Below are positions 1 to 9,724 of a stretch of 64,000 bases of DNA, piece by piece. The DNA lies in the NCBI GenBank assembly GCA_014529385.2, contig CM043958.1:141526234-141590233 (forward strand). Direction: 5' to 3'. This DNA comes from Adiantum capillus-veneris (taxonomy: Eukaryota; Streptophyta; Polypodiopsida; Polypodiales; Pteridaceae). The notes beneath the pieces were generated by a model. The model saw nothing but the letters and a program-made list of their open reading frames with translations. It did no database searches and was not told the DNA's origin. The translations under genes and the position numbers were made by a program. Each line of letters opens with the position of its first letter. Position 1 is the first letter of the stretch.

Positions 1-1437
1 GTCATACATGTAGGTAAAGGCAAATGAATTCTTCTCATTTCACCACATTGATCATTAAACAACAAAAAATACTCTTTTTGCCTTAGAAAAAATAATTATG
101 TGCCAATTTTTTAATTGCTTATGTTTGATAGTACTTATCTAGTCTTTCAATCCACTCAAATTTTTTCATAGATAAAGTGGATGTTCTTACTAGCTTAGGC
201 ATATTACATAATTGATAGTTTTGAAAACCAATGTAACTACTCTTGTCATGTACTTTACCAATCTTCAATGGACTTGCTTCCAACATTGGAATCTCAAACC
301 TATCTCCTAATACTAGGATCCCCATGCATTGACAAAAAGGAGGGCATATCTTCTTGAGAAATAAGAACAAGAAAGAATTGTGCTACCTCCCCTTGCATGC
401 TTGTTTTAGCAATGTGTGTGTATTGTCTCTAAATTATGATCACTTGTAGTGTAGAAAGTGCATAAAAGTGATTAGTACCAAATGCATTGCATTAAAATGC
501 ATACAATATGAGCACTAGGATAATTGTTTTTGGGTATATGTCTACAGGAAGAAGAAAAAAATAGAGAAATATGGATGTTCTTGAAAGTACTCTACAAAAT
601 TTGCATACACTTTACTTTAAGTACCTCCAATCCAATCTCCTCTCTTATCTCAAAGTTTTCATTAATGAGGTGGTCTATATGAATGCTAACAGCATGGCTT
701 CTCAACAAGATAGAATGACAAACTCTTTGTCTCTCTCTCTCTCTCTCTCCCCCCAAAACATTAGACAGTAAATTAAAAAAATCAAGTTTTCAAAGGCCAA
801 GTTTAGTTCTTTCAATAGGTTTTGTCAAATAGATCTCTCGATGCATAACTGACAATGATGGTCTTTGGACCATCTTTCTCACGATGAGCAAGATGTTCCA
901 AAGACCTCTTATGCTTACTTTGTAGCTACATAGAATGGTCTTTTTTCTACTTTTTAGTCCTCTTATTGCTACTTGACAAAATTTAACCAAGGGTTTGATT
1001 TCTCTAAGTGTATGCTTGAATGCATTGGAATAGGTGAAGTATACCTTTATTAGCTAGGGGAGAAAGTTCACCACCTTTTTAAGGTAAACATGAAAATTAT
1101 TTTTAAGTTGTTTGTATTTGTTATATTTTCTAGGTTGTATGTAGTCATCTTTCTCCTCAAGAGGTTGTGGTGTTCTCTTGGAGAGGGGGAAAAGCTAAGC
1201 TGCATAGATCCTTTCAAGATTTATTTAATGAGATTGGATCTATATTTTTGGTAACAAATACTCAATTACCCTCATTGTGATTAATTTTGAAGAAAATGTG
1301 TACTTGAAGATAAGTTTTATAGGTCATTTATAGAGTTGATGATAAGGAAGCTTTGAAGAGAATGTGATTAATTTTGAAGAGAGTGTGTACTTGAAGATAA
1401 GTTATATAGGTCATCTGTAGTTGATGATATAAAGGAA
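1..1437. other. Unassigned AT-rich flank of the first CACTA element
   Basis: No gene is recognised. Short open frames exist (an 83-residue one at 119-370 on the minus strand, a 66-residue one at 571-771) but they match no family I know. A direct repeat with a period of about 87 bp lies at 1277-1430: the block beginning GTGATTAATTTTGAAG recurs at 1364. A short CT microsatellite sits at 730-750. Confidence 0.6.
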
Positions 1438-1575
1438 CACTACAAGAGGTACTTAATAGTAGCGACGCTCGGAGTGCGACGCTCAAATGTGAAAAACCAC
1501 GGCGTCGTTATGGGTGTCGCTAAATTATAAGTAACTTAGCGACGCTCATAGCGACGTCGTCAGGGCTAACAAAAA
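1438..1575 (+). repeat. Left terminal inverted repeat and subterminal repeats of CACTA-1
   Basis: CACTACAAGAGGT at 1438-1450 is the terminal repeat. It is followed by repeated AGCGACGCTC, GTGCGACGCTC, GCGTCGTTA, GTGTCGCTA and TAGCGACG words up to about 1562. The same GTCGCTA word recurs at 9225-9400 near the right end and at 35735-35950 in the second element. Confidence 0.9.
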
Positions 1576-1676
1576 TAACCGAGAGCGTTCGAAAACTCAG
1601 ATCTCATATCTGAGTTTTCGGCGCGCGCTGAAGCAAGCAAGGTAACGCGCGCTCTCCCTCTTTCCCTCTTTCTTCT

Positions 1677-1678
1677 CC

Positions 1679-1716
<38 letters not shown>

Positions 1717-1793
1717 AGAGGAAGGAGAGCCAGGTATGCTCCTTCCCTCTCCTCACTCTCATGTTCCCTTCCCCTCTTTCTCTCTCCCTCTCT

Positions 1794-1825
<32 letters not shown>

Positions 1826-1844
1826 TGCACACACACATTGTGTT

Positions 1845-1876
<32 letters not shown>

Positions 1877-1945
1877 CAAGCATAAACAAAAAACGTACAC
1901 ACACGTGCATAAACAAAGAATGCACACACACATTGAGAGAGGAAA

Positions 1946-1989
<44 letters not shown>

Positions 1990-2091
1990 ATGCATAAACC
2001 AAAAACGCACACACACATGCATAAACAAAGAATGCACACACACATTGAAAGAGGAAAAGAGAGAGAGAGAGAGAAAGAGAAAGATATAAAA

Positions 2092-2128
<37 letters not shown>

Positions 2129-2150
2129 AGAAGAAGAAGAAGAAGAAGAG
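1677..2150. repeat. Compound microsatellite block (CA, CT, GA, AAG)
   Basis: Dense CA, CT and GA runs ending in an AAG run near 2124-2148. Between them a 112-bp minisatellite unit occurs twice: GCATAAAC...AACG...GCATAAACAAAGAATGCACAC near 1880 and near 1992. Long open frames over this block on both strands are low-complexity artefacts. Confidence 0.95.
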
Positions 2151-2294
2151 AGTCTTAACATCGTAGGAAACCATCCCAAGAGACCTTAAAGATCTAGTCG
2201 ACAAGAGTTGAACTCAAGACCTGTTATTCATGAGGGAAATGGCATAACCAATCTATCACACTTCGGTGATAGAAAAGTTATACCATTTTTCTCC
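2149..2294 (-). mobile_element. tRNA-derived SINE-like copy 1
   Basis: On the minus strand there is an A-box-like TGATAGATTGG (2248-2258) and a B-box GTTCAACTC (2205-2213) that fits GWTCRANNC exactly, with tRNA-like spacing. Downstream on the minus strand come GGTTTCCTACGATGTTAAG and then a CTT/CT microsatellite in the place of a tail. The neighbouring copy at 2344-2494 repeats the arrangement with a 200-bp offset. Inference: a Pol III SINE with a simple-repeat tail. The two copies could instead be one insertion that was later tandemly duplicated. Confidence 0.6.
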
Positions 2295-2343
2295 TTTTTT
2301 TATTGGCGTGCACACACACCCACACACACACACCCGAGAAGAA

Positions 2344-2494
2344 GAGAGTTTAATTTAACGTCGTAGGAAACTAATTAAAGAGACCTAAAGATCTAGCCGA
2401 CGAGGAGTTGAACTCAAGACCTGTTATTCAAGAGGGAAATGGCATAACCAATCTACCACACTTGGGTGATAGAAAGGTTATACCATTTTTCTCT
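2344..2494 (-). mobile_element. tRNA-derived SINE-like copy 2
   Basis: Minus-strand A box TGGTAGATTGG (2448-2458) and B box GTTCAACTC (2405-2413), followed by TAGTTTCCTACGACGTTAAA, then ACTCTCTTCTTCTC and a GT run. It closely matches copy 1. The promoter boxes are closer to the Pol III consensus here than in copy 1. Confidence 0.62.
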
Positions 2495-2548
2495 TTTTAT
2501 TGGCACACACACACACCCACACACACACACACACACACACACAAGAAG

Positions 2549-2880
2549 AAGAGAGTTTTAATGTTGTAGGAAACTATCCCAAAAGACGTTAAAGATTAAG
2601 TTAGATGTAGACTTACATTACATTAGATTTAGGTTTATTTAAGTTAAATTAGATTAGATTTAGGTTTATTTTTAGTTAGATTTACGTTTGATTAGATTTA
2701 GGTTTATTTACGTTAGATTTAGATTTGTGTTATAGTAGATTAGATTTAGGTTTATTTATGTTAGATTTAGATTTACATTATATTAGATTAGATTTATGTT
2801 TATTTACGTGTTATTCAAGAGGGAAATTGCATAACCAATCTACCACACTTGGGTGATAGAAAGGTTATTCCGTTTTCTTT
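2549..2880 (-). mobile_element. SINE-like copy 3, interrupted by a minisatellite
   Basis: The tail half (AGTTTCCTACAACATTAAAAC on the minus strand, near 2550-2580) and the head half (TGGTAGATTGG, near 2830-2860) of the same repeat are present. The middle, including the B box, is replaced by about 215 bp of TTAGATTTAGGTTTATTTA-type minisatellite. Confidence 0.5.
2590..2810. repeat. Imperfect TTAGATTTAGGTTTATTTA minisatellite
   Basis: Degenerate tandem words built from TTAGATT and TTTAGGTTTATTTACG fill this stretch. It resembles the plant telomere word TTTAGGG only loosely, with no run of G, so I do not call it telomeric. Confidence 0.75.
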
Positions 2881-2965
2881 TTTTTATCGTTTAAGATAAA
2901 GTTAGATTCAGATTTTCATGTAGGCGCAACTCAGAGAGCCGCCGACGCTTGTCAGAAATGGTGAG

Positions 2966-3067
<102 letters not shown>

Positions 3068-3107
3068 CACTATAGCTAATTTATCGTGTTTGCATCGCCT
3101 GGGGATA

Positions 3108-3486
3108 GAATGAAATATCAGCAAGCAGGGGGCAGAAGAGAAGTCGAAGCAGCATGTGCCAAGAAGAGGGCACTCATGGAGAGCTGCTCCCAAGCTCTAA
3201 GGAGAGTCAGACGGCTTTGCAGAAGTTCCAAGAGACGTGCAAGCAAGGAAGCGGGTCCATGCAAGAACTACTGCACAGCTACATAGCTTTCGAAAGTGCC
3301 ATGCGCAAGATCTTGACTGATGGGAGCAGCAATTTTTCAAGCGCTGATCGCTTTGTTCTCAGATTAATTCTGCTGGGAGAGACCACCTCCCTGATGGACA
3401 AACTGGAGAAAGCTTGCAGATTGTCAGAGGAGGAGCACTCTAAATCTCGCATTGCAGCTCTAAAAGCTGAGAAGAAGAGTTTGGTA
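3108..3486 (+). pseudogene. Exon of unknown gene carried inside CACTA-1
   Basis: This stretch is GC-richer than its surroundings and reads as a helical, charged protein. One frame gives MKYQQAGGRREVEAAC...KKRALMESCSQAL from 3110; a second frame continues with SQTALQKFQETCKQGSGSM and ends EEEHSKSRIAALKAEKKSL just before a GTATGT splice-donor-like site at 3484. The switch of frame near 3200 implies a small indel. A possible acceptor (GGGGATAG) precedes it and a GTGAGT donor lies upstream at 2951, either side of the CT/CA run. I do not recognise the protein. It is not part of the usual TNP2 or TNP1 proteins, so capture of a host exon is the simplest reading, but a lineage-specific CACTA ORF is possible. 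Confidence 0.45.
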
Positions 3487-3879
3487 TGTCTTTTACCCTT
3501 CAATGGAGTGAATCACCACATGTTCAATTAGGTTAGATTTAAGATAAGATTTTGGATTGAGTTTTTATATTAGAGTCTAACTTCGAGATTACGATTAGAG
3601 TTAGATGAACGGTGAAAAGATCTACTGTGAAAAGATGTTAAGTTGCAATGAAATGCTACAACTAGAGAAGAGGCAAAGGGGTTTTGTCCACTACATGCAG
3701 TATCATGTAGACGTGGGTGTGTAGATTTCTTGTACTAGGCATTGACCAATAAAGACGAGATTATAACCCGGTGGTTCTGATCTCCGTGCACCTCTAGACC
3801 GAGGTGTGCGGGGATTGGACATGACTAGAGAATGTGAGGTAGTTTACAGTGTGAACAAAGAGGTAGTGTACAGTGTGAA

Positions 3880-3882
<3 letters not shown>

Positions 3883-3943
<61 letters not shown>
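3883..3943. repeat. (GA)n microsatellite
   Basis: About 30 GA units, preceded by a short direct repeat GAGGTAGT(T)TACAGTGTGAACAAA. Confidence 0.97.
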
Positions 3944-3946
<3 letters not shown>

Positions 3947-4006
3947 CGAAGAATGCCAATAGAAGATTAAATTTATTGTCCAGGTTATAAGATTTTTACC
4001 CTCATT

Positions 4007-7000
4007 ATGAGTAGTGACAAGGATGTGGGGCCGTCCAACCGAAACACCTATCTCTCAACGAGGATCTTATGTCCTTGTAATCATTGCAAGCATGCTGTGC
4101 GACGGACAAAACGCGTTTCTTTGCAGCACGTTCGCGAATCTGGGAAGTTCGATCCATCTATTATAGATCGAATTGTTGCCAATTATAACTCGTCAGACTC
4201 TTACGCTGGCCAACAAGCAGCAATCTTGCAACCCAATAGACGTGTTCGCAGCCGCTTTGGTCAAGCAGCATATGTGAGGCCACAAGATGTAGCCTCTGAC
4301 AGCTCGGGATGATCATGCAGACCACATTCCCAACGAGGCAATGTTTGAACCCGAGATTGATGAAATGATCGACACGATCATGGATTCAGAAAGGCTTATC
4401 TATGATAATATGAAAAGTGAAGCCGATACGCCACTGTATAATGAAGCACGTGTGTTTAGATTGAAAGCGCTTCTGGTTCTTCTCAACATGCAGGCAAAAT
4501 CTGGATGGAGTGACACTAGCGTCACAACGCTTTTCAGGTGATCTATTACAATTAATTTACTTTAATAAAACTCTAAATGTATAATGATCTGATAGATTTT
4601 TACACATTGTACCGTATTTTTATGTTGTGTAGATTGCTCAAAGAGCACATACTACCAGCTGATAATGTGATGCCAGATTCCCGAGAGGAAGCAAGAAAGA
4701 TTTTGCAAAACTTAGGGATGGATTACAATTCGATCCACACTTGTCCTAATCACTACATTCTTTTCAGAGGGGAATACATAGACATGGAGAAGTGTCCGAA
4801 ATGTGATTCCGAGATATATCGAGTAGATCTCCACGGAACAAAAATTCCGCAAAAGGTTTTGCGACATTTTCCTCTGCTTCCTCACATCAAGCATTTCTTC
4901 GAATGTAAGTCCATGGCCGCCATAGCATCATGGCATGAGGAGAATAAATCTTCGGATGGTGTGCTACGGATTCCTGCAGATTGTGCAGCCTGGAAACATA
5001 TAGATGGAACATGGTCGGATTTTGCCAGGGAAGCTTGAAATTTGCGCTTAGGCCTGGCTATGGATGGCGTAAATCCATTTGGTCAAAGATTAACATCTTA
5101 CAGTGTATGGCCCGTTGTCATCGTCGACTACAACATTCCCCCGTGGTTGACTACGAAGAAGGGGCACCTATGGCTAAGCTTGATTGTGCCAGGGCGATAT
5201 AAAGTGAATAATATGGATGTATATCTTCGTTCACTATTGGAAGAGCTACAACAATTGTGGATTGGCATAGAAGTGGTGGATATGAGCCGACACACAGGTC
5301 GACGGAATGCTTTGATCAGAGGCATTCTAATGTGGACCATGCATGACTATCCCGGACTAACAGAATGCTCAGGTGATCTATTTACACTCCTCACTCAGAC
5401 ACTGTAAATCTTGGTTTTTCTCAAGATGATCTATTATCATGTGTATACATGCAGGGCTTCAAACAAGCGGATACAGAGCATGTGTCACATGTGGACCTAG
5501 ACTGAATGCACATACGGCGTCCTCATTGAAAAAGCAAATCTACGAAGGTCATCAAGCGTATCTTCCAAAGAATCATGTGTTACGCGACGGCTTTTTGGTA
5601 AGAGAGTCACCGAGGATGTCTGCACAAGCATGGTTAGAACAGAAGGAGATGTGTGATGACAGATTGGGCCCCAGGGATGAATAGACTATCTCTATGGTAC
5701 GAGTTACCATACTGGCCCCGACCCATGATCAATCACTTGCTCGATCCAATGCACATATTCAAGAATGTGGGTAATCTACTATGGGACCATCTGACCGGCA
5801 AGAAAGATACTTTGGGAGCCAGAGTTGACCTTAGAAATGTGGATCGTATGGAGCAGTATTGGCCACAAACAGCGTCCGATGGATCGAAAAAACTCCCTAA
5901 AGCACCATGGATTTTCACAGGAGCCCAAGAACGCAAAGTAAAAGAGACCATTCAATCTTTGCGGACCCCCACTGGCGTAATTCACTCGCTCCAAACGTGT
6001 TTTACTAAAGAAGGAAAGCTTACCGGTTTGAAGTTACATGACTGGCATAAAATGTGTCAGGTATGTTCATAGTGGAATATATCATAGTGGGAATTGTGTA
6101 ACAAATTCGTGTGTGGACTTTAATATCATTGTTGCACGTGTTTTGCAGTTTATTTTACCGGTTGCCATTGAGGAATGTTTGTCTCTTGACGTCCGTAACA
6201 CAATCTACAAACTTGCGAAGTTGGTGCAATGGATCTCACAAAAGGAGATCAACGTAGACTCCATACCATTCGCCAAACTAAACGCTACGGAGGACGGTGT
6301 GCATGTTTGAGAAACATTTTCCTACTACCATGCTAACCATTCAGGTGCATCTTCTTGTTCACATAGTTGATGAGGTGGAAATAGCTGGCAAAGTACATTC
6401 CAAATGGATGTTCTTTTTAGAAAGTTTCATGAAAACGCTCAAGGGATATGTGCGTCAGAAGGCACGTCCGGAGGATAGCATGGCAGAAGGTTGGCTGGCA
6501 TCAGAGTCCCTAGTGTACATTGGAGAGTGGCTAGACGGATTTGATAAAGCCCGGGACATGCTATGGCGAACCATAGATGATGAGCGCATATCTGGGATTG
6601 TCATGTGCAATCTCGGTGTTGAGAAGAAGATGACGGAAGATCTAGAGGCTAAAATCAACCGATTTTTCATGCTTCACAATCCAGTCATGCAAAAGTGGAT
6701 TTCACAATATGAGGATGCAAAGCAAGAGTGACAAAGGGCACGAATCGAGTGTCGACGGGGAAGACGACCACCGATGCACTATCTAACGGGTCTGGAGAGC
6801 CTACCAACATTCATGAGCTTAAGATGGTTGCATAACCAATTGAAAAGTGCACAACAGTGTGATGAAGAAGTGACTGAGGAAGAGTGGCTGAGTACTCTCG
6901 GGGTTGCACGACCAAGGTAAGTTTGCAATGTACGACTAGTTACTTTCTAGATGTTTGAACGGCCACTCATAATCTTTGTTGATTGTAGTATAAGTCATAC

Positions 7001-7737
7001 ACAACAGCATGGTGTAAAGGTCGACATTTTAGGGTGGAACGGATCGACAAAAAGCGTTTTATTCAAGATTGTGGAATCATGGCAAAATTTGAACAGTCTA
7101 GTCGACGACGGTCCTCTGTTGCAGATCCTATGGTGGCGGAACTCACTTACTTCGGCACGCTACAAGATATTTTGAGGATCCATTATAGAGGATTTTTTGT
7201 CGACTTGTTAGACGTGCAATGGTTCAAGATAATCATGGAGGGTCGCAACGCTACTGTGCGTAGAGGAGAGTCTGGTTTTCTTGAGGTGGATTCAACTAAG
7301 AAATGGACTGACCTAAGAGACACTTTTGTACTACCCAAGCATTGTGAACAAGTAAGTATGTAAATAGTTAACATTCCATTTTAGAATTTATGTGCTTGGA
7401 AGCTCTCATGTAAGTTATGTGGCTCTGGCAGGTGATATTTCATCCTACAAAGTCTGCATCAAACTGGTGGTACGTCATAGAGGTAGCCCCTCGTAGTGCA
7501 CGGAAGCATGAAGGCTACCATGTGCCAATCACAGCGGCATCAATGGAGGAGATAGGAGAAGATGCTCAGTCAGAAGCCGTTGAGGTGGTGCCAGACGAAC
7601 ATCAAGCTGCTACTCTCTATGGGGTGCATGCAGAGGATCTACAAAATGAAACGGAGGACATCTGTTTAAACGGAGAGCTCTATATAGATATAGGAAGTTA
7701 TGATGAGCTATGCAAGGATGAGAGAGAGATCTCTTAA
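4007..7737 (+). pseudogene. CACTA transposase TNP2, multi-exon, inactivated
   Basis: TNP2 is the main transposase of CACTA elements and acts on the terminal repeats in the nucleus. The N-terminus has the CPCNHCKH zinc-binding motif of the transposase-associated domain (4007-4312). A core follows with SGWSDTS, LLKEHILPADN, CPNHYILFRGEY and CPKCDSE, then LRLGLAMDGVNPFGQR, PPWLTTKKGHLWLSLIVPG and LLDPMHIFKNVGNLL (exons up to 6060). A DUF4218-like block (LLVHIVDEVEIAG, WLASESLVYIGEW, 6149-6731) and a DUF4216-like block (6989-7500) complete it. Probable introns: 4538-4632, 5373-5454, 6061-6148, 6917-6988 and 7352-7431, all GT-AG. Damage: frameshifts near 4290, 5660 and 6295, and a TGA at 5036-5038 where the family has Arg. 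The relative at 38195-38611 reads through the 5660 lesion. The stop is at 7735-7737. Confidence 0.9.
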
Positions 7738-8110
7738 AGCCATAAATATTGTATTTGAACAATTTTGCTCAGTTTTGTAAAAACTCTGGCTCTCTAAGTA
7801 CCTTCCATGTTGTCTAACGCTCTTTTGATTTTGCGCTCATATCCTGGGCAATCCTGGGCGTCATTGCGTCATTGTATGTATATGCGTCATTGTATTTAAT
7901 GGTCTTTGCGTCCACTCCAGGTACGTATGGATTATTGTATTTAATGGTCTTTGCGTCCACTCCAGGTACGTATGCTCTAGGTATGTTCTCACAAGCAGGG
8001 ACGATGAGCACCTCCTCCTCCTCTCTCTCTCTCTCTATCTCTCTCTATCTATCTATCTACTTGTCCATGTTTTATACTCCATTCATTCAATATTAAGTTT
8101 CAATGTTCAT
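7738..8110. other. Spacer between TNP2 and TNP1 with a 45-bp tandem duplication
   Basis: No coding signal. A 41-bp block beginning ATTGTATTTAATGGTC occurs at 7889-7929 and again at 7934-7974. A CT/CTAT-rich run at about 8020-8060 precedes the TNP1 start. Confidence 0.7.
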
Positions 8111-9091
8111 GTGTTTAATGCAAGTATGGATGATGATGAGTTTCTTTCTTCTTTGTCACCCCAGCAGAGACAGTGGTACGTAGAGCGTCATCGCTTTGGC
8201 GCACCATCGCGCGTTCCTACTCCATCGGCATCTCCCTCTGTTTCAGAGCATTCAGCGCGCTCTGAAGCTTCGATGTCGATGAGACGATCTTCACACTCAT
8301 CTAGGCACCGACACTCTAGTGGTGGCGGTTGTTGTGGGGATGCCGCCGCCGATGCTTCGACACCGCCTCGTGTTCGACGAGGCTCTTTACCCTCCCCTTC
8401 TTTGCTCGCCCCGACACCAACCACGGCATCGCAATCAACACCAGGTTTTGCGTGGATGACTGTCATTCCTAGCAGCTACACACCACTATCTAGTCCTCCA
8501 GGAGTCACTCCAGTGGACACTCCTCGCCTCAGGGCTCAGACTCCAGTGGAGACACCTGACGTCCGTACCCCCATTGACACGCCGCTAGAGACCCCTGCCG
8601 GGACACCCAGGTTCACACGTCAACGGTGAGAGGGCTTGCCTTACTCCGTCGACTTCAACGACGGCATCATCTTGGATGATGAAGGCAAGAAGGTGATTTC
8701 GCGCATGCACGGTCTTTGCTCTCAGGTGTTTAGACACTACATACTAAACACCTGGAGTAAAGTACCGAATGATTTAAAAGACAGAGTCATCAGCATTCTT
8801 CATGACGAGTTTCCCGTTCCAACACGGGATGAGCGCTTCAATGAAGATGTGATGAAGGTTCGAATGCGCAAATACTGCAAGCACAAGCGTTCCGAAGTGC
8901 AAAAAGCAATTTAGTATGGGTGGAACAGACCAGATTGGCTGGCCAAAGAAGATTGGAAGAATGCGAAGAAAGCAGCGCGCGAGAATCCCAACAAGTGGAA
9001 GCAACAAAAGGAGGTAGCCAGAGCGCGAGTAGAGGCAAGGAGCTCGCACCACTTGGGGAGCGGCGGGTGGGCATCATTTGAGGCCGATTTT
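8111..9091 (+). pseudogene. CACTA TNP1-type protein (Transposase_24 / Ptta-En-Spm-like)
   Basis: The second protein of plant CACTA elements, thought to bind subterminal repeats. The first part (8111-8629) is low-complexity, rich in Ser, Pro and Thr with repeated TPVDTP/TPVETP-like units. The conserved part follows in the same frame: FRHYILNTWSKVPNDLKDRV, RKYCKHKRSEVQKA, YGWNRPDWLAKEDWKNAKK and SSHHLGSGGWASFEADF, ending at a GTAAGT donor at 9092. A TGA at 8627-8629 lies between the two parts. The equivalent stop is also present in the second element and overlaps GTGAGA, so it may be an exon boundary rather than damage. The TAG at 8912-8914 is a real lesion, because the other copy has AAG there. 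Confidence 0.8.
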
Positions 9092-9219
9092 GTAAGTGTT
9101 TTCGCATGGTGACTATTTTGGGTCTATATCTACCTTTGCACTTTTTTTCAAAGGTGAATCATATAATGAAACATTCAATAAGGTTGAATGCCATGCCACC
9201 AAAAAATTTTCCTCTTGAG

Positions 9220-9425
9220 CGTCGCTATGAACGTCGCTATATAAGGCTCTGCAACGTCGCTATAGATGGCCTACAAACGTCGCTATAAGCGTCGCTATAT
9301 AGAGACGATTATAGCGACGCTTATAGCGACGTCTCCGTATCAATGCTCTTAGTGAGGCCGGGGGTTATAAATACCCAATGTATTTCCGTCGCTAAAAGCA
9401 TCACAAGAGCACACCTCTTGTAGTG
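9220..9425 (+). repeat. Right subterminal repeats and terminal inverted repeat of CACTA-1
   Basis: About ten GTCGCTA/TAGCGAC words lie between 9225 and 9395, several as inverted pairs (TATAGCGACGCTTATAGCG). The terminal repeat CCTCTTGTAGTG ends at 9425 and is followed by GAA. Confidence 0.9.
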
Positions 9426-9724
9426 GAAGTTTTGCATCTTTCCCATAATTGATGATTCCTTTCCTTGTTTGTGGAAAGTGAGTTCTAGCAACGTCGCTAT
9501 AGATGGCCTACAAACGTCGCTATAAGCGTCGCTATATAGAGACGATTATAGCGACACTTATAGTGACGTCTCCGTATCAATGCTCTTAGTGAGGCCGGGG
9601 GTTATAAATACCCAATGTATTTCCATCGCTAAAAGCGTCACAAGAGCACACAACCTCTTGTAGTGGAAGTTTTGCATCTTTCCCATAATTGATGATTCCT
9701 TTGCTTGTTTGTGGAAAGTGATTT
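9251..9724. repeat. 237-bp tandem duplication spanning the CACTA-1 3' end and its flank
   Basis: The block 9251-9487 is repeated at 9488-9724 with a few differences. Each unit contains the subterminal repeats, the terminal repeat and GAA, and about 60 bp of flanking DNA (GAAGTTTTGCATCTTTCCC...). The second terminal repeat ends at 9665. Confidence 0.93.

Noticed and set aside
1566-2204. Overlapping long open frames of 95-212 codons on both strands
   Set aside because: They consist of SLSLSL, RERERE, THTHTH and VCVCVC runs translated from microsatellites.
2149-2494. Functional tRNA genes
   Set aside because: Pol III boxes are present but no cloverleaf acceptor stem pairs around them, and the sequence continues into a constant SINE body.
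2590-2810. Interstitial telomere repeat
   Set aside because: The word is TTTAGGTTTA with GG only and irregular spacing; no TTTAGGG run exists.
3883-3943. CRISPR-like or other regularly spaced arrays
   Set aside because: The repeats in the window are microsatellites or direct tandem duplications without unique spacers of constant length.
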